A stretch of 64,000 bases of DNA. Source: Platanthera guangdongensis. Lineage: Eukaryota; Streptophyta; Magnoliopsida; Asparagales; Orchidaceae. The notes beneath the pieces are model-generated. The model saw only the letters and a list, made by a program, of their open reading frames with translations, was not told the DNA's origin and did no database searches. The position numbers were made by a program, and so were the translations under genes. Below are positions 46,057 to 57,330 of this stretch, one piece after another; position 1 is the stretch's first letter; each line of letters opens with the position of its first letter. The stretch lies in assembly GCA_039583875.1 (NCBI GenBank), contig CM077163.1, forward strand, positions 114,833,213 to 114,897,212. The letters are read 5' to 3'.

Positions 46057-47019
46057 CTACTTGAGTGTCTCCGGTCTCCTCCACTCCATGACTGCAGCAA
46101 TCTTTTCGGGATCCACGGAAATTCCATGTTGATTAATAACATGACCCAGGAATGCAACCTGAGGTAACCAAAACTCGCATTTGCTTAGCTTGGCGAACAA
46201 CTTTTGTTCTCGCAAAGTGGCTAATACCAATCGCAGATGCTGTTCATGCTCCTCAGCACTACGGGAGTAGACGAGAACGTCGTCAATAAAAACCACCACA
46301 AACCTATCCAAGCAGTCCTTGAACACCCGGTTCATCATATCCATGAAGGCTGATGGTGCGTTGGTCAAACCAAACGACATCACAAGAAATTCAAAATGGC
46401 CATGTCTCGATCGAAACGCAGTCCGCAGAATATCCTACACCCGAACCTTTAGCTGATGATAGCCCGAGCAGAGATCAAACTTCGAAAATACTGAACTGCC
46501 ACGCAGTTGATCAAACAAATCATCAATTCTTGGCAGTGGGTACTTGTTCTTAATCATCACCTTGTTCAACTCCTGGTAATCGATGCAAAGTCGCATCGAC
46601 CCATCTTTCTTCTTCTCAAATAACACCGGTGCACCCCAAGGTGATGAACTTGGCCTGATAAACCCCTTTGCCAATAAGTTATCCAGCTGGGTACGCAACT
46701 CTGCTAGCTCACGCGGGGCCATTCTGTACGGCGCTTTCGCAATAGGCCGCGTACCCGGCTCCAAATCAATGATAAACTCGACATCACGATCAAGTGGAAG
46801 ACCAGGAAGATCAGGAGGAAAAACATCTGGAAATTCACGCACAACAGGAATCTCCTCCAAACACGGCAAAACAGCACTAGTCCCCACAACTGAGACTAGA
46901 CAAGCAAAACAGTCGGAAACAAACAACGTCCGAACACATACCGCCGAAATCCCTGGAGAATCCTGGCATGAATCACCATAAACACTTCGCAGCTGACCAT
47001 TGTCCTTGATAAAATCCAA
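46057..47019 (-). pseudogene. G3 reverse transcriptase
   Basis: [58 protein letters not shown] then TAG (46435-46437), [13 protein letters not shown] and [11 protein letters not shown], with the catalytic FIDD intact. It ends at a TAG (46057-46059) before [10 protein letters not shown]. Confidence 0.85.
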
Positions 47020-47034
47020 GCGCTTTCCTTTGCA

Positions 47035-47343
47035 CTAGATGACGGCGTCATAGCGGGTTAACCAGTACATGCCCAAAATAACGTCAAAATCTTCCAACTC
47101 GATCACCTTGAAATCAGCCTTCGCTAATAAATCCCCCAACAAAATGGGACAATCAAGAAGACCCCAGTCTGCTACCACAGAAGCACCGGAAGGAAACCGC
47201 ACCAAAAAGGCATTCCCCACTCGATCTGGTGTCAAATGATACCGATCCAAATAGTTTCGAGCCACAAATGAATGGGTCGCGCCAGAATCGAAGAGAACAT
47301 GCGCCCAACGGTTCTTTACCTTAAAGTTTCCCATAAGGGTACA
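47035..47343 (-). pseudogene. G3 protease
   Basis: VLFDSGATHSFVARNYLDRY keeps the catalytic Asp; DFDVILGMYWLTRYDAVI is the C-terminal strand. It is separated from gag by about 60 bp with a stop, corresponding in position to the intron-like segment of G1 and G2; a GT (47406-47407) is present but the acceptor is unclear. Confidence 0.8.
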
Positions 47344-47357
47344 TATCTAGCTAAGAA

Positions 47358-48626
47358 CTACGCGTAAGAGTCATAAATAAAACATGAACCAGAGGAAGGA
47401 ATCGAACCTGAGATAACCTGAGGTGACATCTGAGCTTCCTCTGAAGAGATCACATTTAACTTCCTTTTTCCTTTGTCCAAACGCGGAGGCGGAGGCAAAG
47501 CCTGGAGTGGCATTGGCTGCAGCACGGGCTGGTTTTGTGGGCACCTTGCCTTAAGAAGTCCCTGTTTGCCACACTGAAAGCACACCTTGTCTTTGACACT
47601 ACAGCGGCCCACATCATGACCTCTTCCTCCACAACTTGTACACTCAAAGTCTCTGGTTGGCGCACCCTGAATGGCGTGCACCTGCTCCTTCTTCTGCATC
47701 CCCAACCGCTTGAAACATTTCTCAAATGGGCAGCCTGACCGGCCACAGAAGCTACACGTCTCCTTATTCTTCTTCCTTACATCTGATTCTTGGGAGCTTT
47801 TCCCTCCCACCAGCTTTCTCTTATCCTTCCTCATCAGCTGCCCTATTTGTTTTGCAGTTTCTATAGCTTCCACCTTTAAAGCAGCCTCAACCACACTGGT
47901 GTAACTAGTCGCTCCATAAGCGCTTGCAAACTACTGAACATCGCTCCGGAGTCTGCCAAGAAATATCTTCACTCGGTCAGCTTCTGTAGTCACCAAGCTC
48001 GGAGTGAACCGACTTAACTTGCTAAACTAAATTTCATACTCAGTCACTGTGACTTTCCTCTGTTTCAGGTACAAAAAGTCATTCATCAGGCGGTCCCTTT
48101 CAGCTGACGGTAGAAACTTGCGCCATAACATTTCTTTAAAGGCTTCCCACGAACAACCCGCCACTAGGCTTTCCTTTTCTCGCAACCACCAACTTTTAGC
48201 CAATCCTTTTAGTTGGTAGGCGGCAAGCATCACCTTCTGGTCTTCGGTAACACCAGAATAGACAAACATCTCTTCCAACGTGATCACCCAATCATCCAAG
48301 ATCACAAAGTCCGCTTTTCCATCATAGGTCGGTGGTCTAAGTCGTTGAAACTGCGAGATAAAAGTCATCGCAGGAGGAACCACAACTAGGTGTATCAATA
48401 CCACGGAAGGAATAGAAATAGTGGAGCCTCTGACAGTCTCTTGCACTCTTGGTGCCAGCCCAGACATAGCTGATGACATAGCTTGGAGCTGGTACTGCAC
48501 TTCCTACACCTGCCTCGTCAAAGCCTCATTACTTTGGCGTAGACTATCCATCAGGGCATTATTCTGTGCGCCCGAAGACTCGCCCTCAGATTGAGGAGTC
48601 TGCCTTGTCACTGGACGCTTCGACAT
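47358..48626 (-). pseudogene. G3 gag with three zinc-knuckle-like motifs
   Basis: True ATG at 48626 (MSKRPVTRQTPQSEGESSGA). LRPPTYDGKADFVILDDWV, KSWWLREKESLVAG and FKEMLWRKFLPSAERDRLMNDFLYLKQ mark the capsid. TAG codons at 48504-48506, 48027-48029 and 47931-47933 all fall where Gln is expected. The C-terminus has three Cys-rich motifs in a row: CSFCGRSGCPFEKC, CTSCGGRGHDVGRC and CFQCGKQGLLKARC; in the last the His is Leu. Confidence 0.8.
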
Positions 48627-49285
48627 CCTATAACCACGTTTACCCTCATCAAGCTCAAACCCAACAAAAACACACAACTGCTATGTACAGACAATACATG
48701 TAGAGATATGAACATCAACTGCTAACTTGCTCTCGGAGTATGAGAATGATGTTATCCCTAGCCTACATGAATCACCGTCATCCCACTAACTTGTGCCTAA
48801 ACCATGAATGCATGAATTTCTTTGACCCAAAACCATGAGTGTACATGTGTCATCATGTAAATCTTTAGCTTGGCACGTTGTGCCCATGCAATGTTATGGT
48901 ATGCATGCTGTGCTATGCAATCTAGAAAAGGCCTTAATGCATGCCATGAGCGGTCGTACGCATCACAATGCTAAGCATCCCATACTACATAGCATTGCAT
49001 ACAACGAATAAAAGAAAACGTGCTAGTCGCATCCATGTGGTGAGGTTATGCATCCCATACTATATAACCCTCACATGTTGCCCCTATGGTGGATCCATAT
49101 ACAACAACATATTATGCATCCCATACTACATAATATGCCCCGTATACTTCTGTTCATGCCATGAGTGTAGTGTTCGTGCTTCGGCCAAGACGTACTGATG
49201 GCACCTCGGTGTGTGTATGAGATGATGCTAATTACTAATGTTTACGAAAGGAAAGTTTGCCCGACCAATTGTGATGCAAACCTCC
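48627..49285 (-). repeat. G3 leader with GCATCCCATACTA repeats
   Basis: Noncoding leader between primer site and gag. The phrase GCATCCCATACTA occurs at 48974, 49050 and 49114 (64-76 bp apart), preceded at the last two by TTATGCAT-type sequence. Confidence 0.7.
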
Positions 49286-49298
49286 CTCTGATACCAAC
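49286..49298 (-). other. G3 primer-binding site
   Basis: Minus strand GTTGGTATCAGAG directly inside the 5' LTR; initiator-Met type. Confidence 0.85.
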
Positions 49299-51813
49299 TG
49301 TCACAACCCGCATTTCCTCAACGAGTATATCGTATCAGATTTAGAGGAACTACGTGTTATGATGCCACGTCGTGCAGGGGCTAACTGCACACGCTCAGGC
49401 AAACGCTCGACGCTTCCTTTAGTAGTTGAAAACCATCAGTTGTATGCAGAAAACTGTTTAGTTTGATGGCCGTATCCCTCGGCCTTATGGATCAAAACGT
49501 GTGTTTGTACTCGGCGGAAAATACTTTAGTTTACTTATGACGATCTCCTGTATGCATGATATAGGATAATAGGTTTGTTTTATCTTAAAATATCTAATGC
49601 AACCTAGCATAAATCCTTCTCAAGAGCAAGGAGACATCATCTCATATAAATGAGTCACATTAGCAGTCTAGCATTCATATATCACAATTAAAGAAAGCCA
49701 CCAATGGGCGCCAACAAGCTGACACGAACCCATTGGGGCACATGTATATTTGTACAACAAAGTAAAGAACTACCTCGCTAAGTAAGCTCGGCTAGCTCCA
49801 AAGAAACTATACCCAAGCACTAGCCGCTCAACCGGCTACAACCTGCACCTGAGGCATTCAAGAAAGAACACCTCAGCAATCATCAAAGCTACACAATAGA
49901 GTATGAAGTGCATAAAATGTGACGAAGGGGCTTACCGGCCCCGTAGCAATTTTTCATGCAAAACGAGTGAAAAGAACATGTGGAAAACAAGTGTTCAACA
50001 CTGTCAACCCAAAGTGTAAAATGCACCAAGTGCGTGCAATTCTCATCAAGTCCTGCTCAACCCGCGGGAGCAAAAAGGCAATATCCATGCCCATTCCATC
50101 ATTTTTTTATAACAAGAACCACTATACTAGTGAAACATAAGCAGCGATTAAGTTTGATTCCGCAAGGGTCTTTTGGTGGCGGCCCTCAAGTGGAACGCAC
50201 CAATAAAAGCCAGCCCAAATCGGGGCCAAAATGGTACTCTATACCATAAAACAAAACCCGGTGGCCACCAAGGCTGAAACCACACCACCCCTTATAAAAT
50301 CCTCACACAAACGCTCCTGCCATGGTTCACAATTCGCCTCGCAAAACACACCATAACCCAAGCTAAACACGTTTCATTTCATTGTCCTCACTCATGACCA
50401 CACATTACCCATGTTATGCCAAACTTATTAGCATTTGGATTTCTACTTACTCCACAAAGGACAACGCTAACCAAACCAACAAGCGTATTCTAACATGATT
50501 ATGACATGAACAAGAAAGGTTACATGAATCAAATGAGCATAAGATTTAATTGAGCATAGGGAAAATTCGATAATTAGGCGACAAGCATGTAAGACTTGAA
50601 AGAACAAGAGGATTCATGTTTGTGAGTACTAAACAAAAACAAGAGTAACAAGGCTAATAAAATTGAACAAGCTAGTAAAATTGTAAGAGGAAAGCTAGCT
50701 AAACTTGCACAATCAAAGAACAAGAAAACAAGATTGGCAAGGGTGAAGAACACCGCTTGCCAAAACCGTGACGACACCGCGACGGCTGCTCCTCTCTTTC
50801 CTTGCCTTGCTTTAGCTTTTCTCCCTTGCTTTCTCTTTGAGAATGAAGAAGAAGATGGAGAAAGGGATAAGTGAGGAGAAAGAATCTCTTTCTCGGCCTT
50901 ATTCCCTCCAGAACAGAGCTGGACCGTTAGATCCAGAATCAGAGAAATGAACGGCACAAAAAAACTGAAAAAAGTCGATTTTTGGCCCTGTCACGCCCTG
51001 TGACACGCCAGTGTCACAGGGCGTGTACCTTAAGCAGCGCAAACGCCAACAATTTCCAGCTTATCCACAAGGTACACGGCCGGGTACACGCCCGTGACGG
51101 GTCGGTCATGCCCGTGACCTATGGCGTGTAGCCCGTGTCTCGACATCTCGTCGACCAAAAGTGTCGACACTTCGACCAAGCTTGACACGCCCTGTGACAT
51201 GCCCGTGTCACAGGCCGTGTCCCCTCTCTCGACACCCGACACTCGACACGTGACACTCGACATTCGACAAAGCGGGACACGGCCCATGACATGCCCGTAT
51301 CTCGGGGCGTGTACCCCATTCGTCGAGCTCAACTCGACGTAAGAAATTTCGTCGAGTCAAGGAGGTCACGCCCTGGTTCATGCCCCGACACACCCGTGTT
51401 GGGGGGTGTGTTCCTCCCGCAACTTCGTCGAACGAAGTTCGACGACCACAAAGCCAAACCGCATCCCGAGCTGGATATGCCCTGGGACACGCCCGTGTCC
51501 CAGGCCGTGTCACTAAAAAATGACCATTTTTTCCTTAAGAACTTTTTACCACTTTTTGTTTTCTGTACACATATTCCATACAATCAACCCATTTTGCGCA
51601 ACCTTACCCGGGCTCGAAAAAGTGCAAGCATTCCCTAAGAGGCCTCACCGAGTCCCCAAATTGGACTCCGGCTTGCTGGGGAATCGTGCAACTCGGCTAC
51701 CAACACAGCCACTCGCAAGCCCGCAGGAAAACCATGCTCGAACAACGGTCAAAGCCAACGTAACGCCCATCAAGCGTATGCAATCATTCAACGAAAAAAT
51801 ACGAGGCGTTACA
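49299..51813 (-). repeat. G3 5' LTR (2515 bp)
   Basis: + strand TGTCACAACCCGC to GAGGCGTTACA. Shorter than its partner by an 84-bp deletion between TATGCAT repeats and several smaller indels. Confidence 0.9.
50990..51520. repeat. Hairpin array in G3 5' LTR U3
   Basis: Includes a hairpin with 15-bp perfect arms (50992-51006 and 51011-51025, loop GCCA), a GTGTCGACAC palindrome near 51161, TCGTCGAG words and the 24-bp CCTGGGACACG hairpin at 51481-51504. On the minus strand it spans about 290-820 bp inside the LTR. Confidence 0.85.
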
Positions 51814-52500
51814 CTGGTGGCCAGGACTTAAGAAGGACGTGGAACTTTATGTGGCGAAGTGTCAAACGTGCGCCTTGGTGAAGGCGGGGTTCTAGAAGCC
51901 CGGAGGTTTCTTGAAGTCCTTACCCATCCCGGAGTGGATGTTAGACGATATTTCAATGGATTTTGTCCTTGGGTTGCCAAGGTCGCAGAAGAGAAACGAC
52001 AACATCTGGGTGATCGTAGATCGGTTGATGAAGATGTCGCACTTCATTCCGAATAGGAAGGATGATTTGGTGGATAAGCTAGAAAAACTCTATGTAGATA
52101 ACATTATTCGACTGCACGGTGTGCCCCGCAGCATCGTGAGTGACCGAGATGGGCACTTCACGTCCAATGACTGGAGGTTGGTGCAACAAATGTTGGGAAC
52201 CAAGCTGAGTTTCATCACGGCCTTTCATCCTCAGACGGATGGTCAGATCGAGAGGGTCAACAAGACGATGGAGGACATGCTTTACATGTGCGTTTTCGAT
52301 TTCGAAAAGTGGTGGGAGGATCACTTGTACATGGTGGAGTTTGCTTATAACAACAGCTACCAAGCGAGTATTCAAATGGCTCCCTTCGAGGCCCTTTACG
52401 GTAGAAAATGTCGCACGTCATTGTCTTGGTTGGAGACGGGTGAGTCGAAGCTGTACAAACAACAAGAATTGTAAGGCGCCACTTCGTTGGTATAAACACT
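51814..52500 (+). pseudogene. G2 integrase core (after G3)
   Basis: DVELYVAKCQTCALVKAGF then TAG, DISMDFVLGLPRSQKRNDNIWV (first Asp), VSDRDGHFTSNDW (second Asp), HPQTDGQIERVN (Glu) and FAYNNSYQASIQMAPFEALYG. DDE residues intact. The frame 51911-52474 is open for 187 codons. Confidence 0.9.
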
Positions 52501-53008
52501 ACGAGAACGATTGTTGATCACTTAGGACAGGCAGGCTAAGTATTATAATGCCAAGCAAAGGAACGTTGAGTTCACTGTTGGCGACTGGGTATATTTGAAA
52601 ATTAAGCCGTTCAAGGGTGTCTCTCGAGTACGACGCTTGAAGAAGCTGACTCTGAGGTACCTTGGACTGTTTGAGATTCTAGAGGGAATTGGTGAAGCGG
52701 CATATAGATTGAATTTATCAGTGCAGTTGAGTGGTCTACACAAATTATTCCACATATTGGTGCTGCAGAAGGCGGTGCAAAAGCATTCGCAAGTGATTGT
52801 GGTCGATCAAGTACCTGTTGGTAGTGGGTTGACGATGAGGGTCAAGCCCGTTTGCATTGAGGACTCTAAATTCAAGCGACTTCAAAATAAAGTCATCAGG
52901 ATGGTCAAAGTCCGATGGGACAATTGCGGTCGTGACGAGCTTTCATGGGAGCGAGAGCAGACCATGCTTGAGGAGTATCCCGAGCTCTTCTACTTAGGTA
53001 CCGTTTAA
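52501..53008 (+). pseudogene. G2 integrase C-terminus with chromodomain-like end
   Basis: Frame 52595-53008 (137 codons) carries LRYLGLFEILEGIGEAAYRL (GPF/Y-type module), then VIRMVKVRWDNCGRDELSWEREQTMLEEYPELF, which matches the chromodomain-like tail of Tekay/Del elements. Ends at TAA 53006-53008. Confidence 0.85.
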
Positions 53009-53050
53009 GTATGAGTACTTTATATTCCATAATTTCGGGACAAAATTTTT

Positions 53051-53064
53051 TTAGGGGGGGGAAT
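53051..53064 (+). other. G2 polypurine tract
   Basis: TTAGGGGGGGGAAT immediately before the 3' LTR start at 53065. Confidence 0.85.
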
Positions 53065-53429
53065 TGTAACGCCCCAAAAATCGAAAATGATCGGGTAGCG
53101 TCTTAAGGCCAATCTGGGGCCTGACAAGGGTCACACAGCCTTGGATACGGGCGTGTCCCTGGCCATGTCCTGCTTTGAGTTCGACGAAATGCATTCGATG
53201 ATCCCTGGAGGTCGGGTACACGGCTTGAGATACCGGCGTGTCCAGGGTCATGTCCTGCTCTGTGTCGCCAGGGTGGTGTTGAGCGAAGCACACGGCGTGT
53301 AACACGGGCGTGTCTCGGTCGGACACGGGCGTGTTCAAGTCGGACACGGGTGTGTCTAGGGACGTGTCCTTCTCTGCATCAAAAGGGCTGTGTCGGGTGA
53401 GGGACATGACCTGGAACACAGGGTGTACT
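53065..53429 (+). repeat. G2 3' LTR, first 365 bp, cut by G4
   Basis: TGTAACGCCCCAAAAATCG onward is colinear with the G2 5' LTR up to CACGGGCGTGTACT; at 53430 the G4 LTR begins. Left flank of G4 is GTACT (53425-53429). The remainder should lie right of the window. Confidence 0.9.
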
Positions 53430-55643
53430 TGTAACACCCCCATCCATCGCATGGCATATAACAGAAGGTCGAGCTAGAACTCGGCGCCATATACCACAGA
53501 CAGTCGGAAGGGTTGCATAAGAATATCCAAACATTCCAATTAAGACTACTCGTCCTACGCAGAGCATTCTAGCGGAAGCTTTTAAATAGTTGAAAGAACC
53601 CAAATCTTAAATCCACAATCATGAATGTCCACATCCACACAACAGGAATGAAACCCAAATACACTGAAAAGATACATGGCCTTATGGCCTTACAATAGTT
53701 CAGTTAATAAATAGTGTCTTACATACATCGGCTCGCAGGCCGACCACACAAGATAAAGTAAAAAACAACTATTCTTTACGGCCTTCGAGGGCCAGCACGG
53801 CAACATGGGCTCCAGCCCGCTATTTTGCACTCGGCTTCGTAGCACCTGCAAGCAACATTCCACCGCACGGTAGCAAACAAAGCAACGGTCCGCCAAAAGC
53901 CGACCAAATTATAACGACCACGCCCCTTACTCGGGACGGTGGTGCTCTTTCCCTGTATATCATTAGCCCAGCAAAACAATAAAGCGCAATTATACTGCGC
54001 CACAGTTGTAGGCTCGCATGGCCAAACACCCCGTGCACTCAGGGCACATTAACGGTGAATCCTGACACTTCAGCGTCTTCACCACCATCCCAAATATAGC
54101 AACCACATGAGCATTTAGCCTTTCTGACCACCGTCTTAGGCTCCCGACTATGCCAACGACCAGTCCCCTTTTCGGGTCTCTCGCACCGAACCACGTAGCC
54201 TAGGTCCAATTCCACTTGCCTGTTGCTCACACCACGTAGTCACTTTAGACGTACGCACGAGCCAAGCTTCTCTCGGATCCCAAAACTTTTCCAAACAATC
54301 ACATAACCCAGTTTTGTTCAAGGCCAGTTCCCTGACCGCCAAGTTAGCAGAACACGTTTCCGCTCAGTATTCCGGGTGCACCTTGGAGTTAATCCGCAAG
54401 GATCCCTGTTACAATCTACCGCGTAGAAACCCAAAAAACCCAAAGCACGGAGTCTTCTCCTGCAAAACATATCAAATGCAACATCACCGATCCAGATAAT
54501 ACTGGTCCGTGTAGGCTTCACACACAATGCCTATGCCCGTACTTCGATTCAGGACTCTATATGCAACACAAGGGGGACTATTTACATCAACCACAAGGAA
54601 TACCACGCACTCACCGCACACTCGCGGGAGCGGGTTTCCCTATGCAAAAAGGAAGAGAGCTTCACATGATCAAGTAGAGAATCGTTACCCTTATAGTCTG
54701 CCTTTGCGCCATGGAAAAACAACACGGATAGAAGTCTTCGCAACGACCTTTCCTCCACAGATCCGCTCTCAGATCTCAAAATGGTGCTCCGATGCTCCGC
54801 CGACGGCCGGAATCCTGCTACTTCTTCCTCCTTGCTCTAACTCCTTGGAAAGAGAAAGCCTTGGAGAGAAAGGAAGGATTCAACTCCCATTCATGACCTT
54901 AACAGAGAAGGAAACCACCTGGGCCATTGGATCTTAATTAAAGAAAAGGAACGGCTCCAATCTACACAAAAATCCCCTGACATGGGCTGAACACGGCCTC
55001 GCACACGGCCGTGTCCCAGGCCGCGTTCCTTGATCGAGGCACGATCGTCGAACGAAGAAAAGACACACGGGCAAAGACACGCCCGTGTCTCACCTGACAT
55101 GCCCGTGTCGGGTCCTCGACACGCCCGTGATCGGGGGCGTGTCACATATAACCGCCACAGCAATAGACACGAGCTAACTGAACACGGGTACGGACACGGG
55201 TATGTACACGCCCGTGTCATCCGAAAATCGTCGAGCAACTATCGTCGATCGTCGAACATAGAGGGTCACTCGACCATCGTCGAGCGTCGTTCGACAATCG
55301 TCGAATGCAGGGGGACACGCCCTCCCGATACGCCCATGTCACCTGGCGTGTTCCTCCCGAACACAAATCGTCGAACTCAATCGGCTTGCACGATCGTCGA
55401 ACTAGGCGCGATCGTCGTACGCAGAACACGTGCACAAACACGGTTAGCCACACGCCCGTGTCAAATGACACGCCCGTGTTTTCCAGCCGTGTTTCTAGCC
55501 GTGTCCTTCTCGGGATGAAACAACCAAAACAACAGCCAGACACGGCCTTGGACACGCCCGTGTCCTAGGCCGTGTACCCCTATACAGGCACCAAAAATCC
55601 ATTTTTACGCGACCAACTCTAATACCATTTTCGGGGCGTTGCA
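53430..55643 (-). repeat. G4 3' LTR (2214 bp)
   Basis: + strand TGTAACACCCCCATCC to GGGGCGTTGCA; minus polypurine tract GTGGGGGAGATT at 55644-55655. Same family as the solo LTR at 8367-10438. Confidence 0.9.
54985..55590. repeat. Mixed hairpin array in G4 U3
   Basis: Interleaves ACACGGGCGTGT/CACGCCCGTGTC words with TCGTCGA/TCGTTCGA words (55040-55110, 55220-55420), all CpG-rich; on the minus strand it is within the first 660 bp of the LTR. Confidence 0.8.
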
Positions 55644-55696
55644 AATCTCCCCCACTTAAGGAATTCCGTCCAGAAATTAAGTAAAGGTACACAAAA

Positions 55697-57330
55697 CTAC
55701 AAGTTACCTGAATGGAACAACGCGGGGTATTCCTCCAACATAGCTTTCTCTCGCTCCCACGAAAGCTCCTCACGTCTGCAATTATCCCAACGGACTTTAA
55801 CCATTCAAACTTCCTTGTTGCGGAGTCGCTTGACTGCAAATTCCTTGTCCGCAATGATCTGCGAAGGCTCTTGCACCGCCTTACACAACACCGACACGTG
55901 GAACATGTCATGTAGCCCACTCAATTCCGCAGACAGCTTCAATCTATACGCCGCCTCACCAACACACTCCAGGATTTCAAATGGTCCAAGGTATCTCAGA
56001 CTCAACTTATTCAAGCATCGAACCAGCGAGACACCCTTGAACGGCTTAATTTTTAAGTACACCCAGTCACCAACATTGAACTCCACATTCCTATGTTTGA
56101 CGTTATAGTACTTCGACTGACTGTCCTGAGCGATCTTTAACCGTTCTTGAATTGTCTATATCACTGAAGTGGCATCTTCCACTGCTTGACGTTTGTAAAG
56201 CTTCGACTCGCCCGTCTCCAACCAAGACAACGACGTGCGATACTTTCTCATGTATAAGGCCTCGAAAGGCGCCATTCCAATACTCGCCTGAAAGCTGTTA
56301 TTATACGCAAACTCCACCATGTACAGGTGATCTTCCCACTGCTTTCCAAAATCTAGGACGCACATGCGAAGCATGTATTCCATCATCTGGTTGAACCTCT
56401 CGGTTTGGCAATACGTCTGCGGATGAAAGGCTGTGTTGAACTTTAGCTTAGTACCCAACAGACTATGCACCAACCTCCAGTCATTCGACGTGAAGCGTCC
56501 ATCTCGATCACTAACAATACTGCGGGGCACACCATGCAATCGTACAATATTCTCCACATAGAGTTTGGCTAACTATTCCACTGGATCTTCCTTCCTGACC
56601 GGAATAAAGTGTGACACCTTTGTCAACCTATCTACGACCACCAAATGGCGTCTTTTCCCTTCTGCGACTTCGACAAACCATGCACAAAATCCATAGATAT
56701 GTCGTTGAATTTCCTGCGACTCAACGCATCCGCCATTGCATTTCCCTTCCCAGGCACATAATGTATCTTGAAGGTATAGTCCCCTAAGAACTCCATCCAC
56801 CTCCGCTGCCTCATATTCAGATCCTTTTGATCCAACAGGTACTTCAAGCTCTTATGATCGGTGTAAATATCAACCTTCACATCGTACAGGTAGTGCCTCC
56901 AAAGATTTAGAGTAAATATCACGGCCGCTAACTCTAAGTCGTGGACCGGATAATTCCTCTCGTAAGCCTTCAACTGTCGTGAACCATAGTCTATCACACT
57001 CCAATGTTGTAGCAGAACACAGCCCAAACCACTGCCCGAAGAATCACTATAGATCTCGAACCCTTCGGTTCCACTTGGCGAACATAAAATAGGCGTCGTG
57101 GTCAACCGCCTCTTCAACTCTTCAAAAGCATGTTTGCACTCCGGAGATCACACAAACTTTTGATCCTTCCTAGTCAACGTCGTGAGTGGTAGCGCTATCC
57201 GCGAGAAGGTCTCTACGAAGCGCCTGTAGTAGCCAGCAAGCCCCAGAAAGCTCTGGACCTCCGCCACTGTAGTCAAAGCAGACCACTCCCGTATCGCCAT
57301 TATCTTTGCCGGATCCACAACTATCCCTTC
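55697..57330 (-). pseudogene. G4 pol: RT end, RNase H fused to integrase core
   Basis: Begins in the RT connection ([31 protein letters not shown]), TGA at 57148-57150 for Trp, RNase H FEIYSDSSGSGLGCVLL and [11 protein letters not shown], then ADALSRR joined directly to KFNDISMDFVHGL of the integrase core (about 56710): the linker and HHCC finger are deleted. A frameshift follows; 56557-56156 has VSDRDGRFTSNDW and QTERFNQ; 56086-55805 and the next frame give KLSLRYLGPFEI and the chromodomain-like tail, with a TGA for a probable Arg between, ending at the TAG 55697-55699. Confidence 0.85.

Larger units (their letters stand above)
41249..51813 (-). mobile_element. G3: gypsy element with both LTRs, inserted in G2 integrase
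   Basis: 10,565 bp, TSD CTGGT at 41244-41248 and 51814-51818, LTRs 41249-43891 and 49299-51813, initiator-Met primer site, polypurine tract, and gag-pol on the minus strand. Same LTR family as solo LTR S. Seven or more premature stops, most at Gln codons. Confidence 0.95.
35429..53429 (+). mobile_element. G2: chromovirus-type gypsy element with G3 nested inside
   Basis: 5' LTR 35429-37610, primer site, gag, intron-like segment, protease, RT, RNase H, integrase with chromodomain-like end, polypurine tract and 3' LTR from 53065. It is interrupted by G3 (41249-51813) and its 3' LTR is cut by G4 at 53430. Left flank GCTCG (35424-35428) predicts the same 5 bp at its unseen right end. The overlapping parts of its two LTRs are about 85% alike by eye, so it is much older than the Athila. 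Confidence 0.85.
53430..57330 (-). mobile_element. G4: gypsy element, 3' part, cut by copia
   Basis: 3' LTR 53430-55643, polypurine tract, then minus-strand integrase, RNase H and the end of RT up to 57330, where a copia LTR begins. Related to G2 (shared [34 protein letters not shown]). The 5' part is right of the window. Confidence 0.9.

Noticed and set aside
50574..50957. 127-codon frame with a basic patch and hydrophobic segment, present in both G3 LTRs (also 42627-43010).
   Set aside because: It begins at GTG with no ATG, and differences between the two copies are mostly amino-acid-changing, as expected of noncoding LTR sequence.
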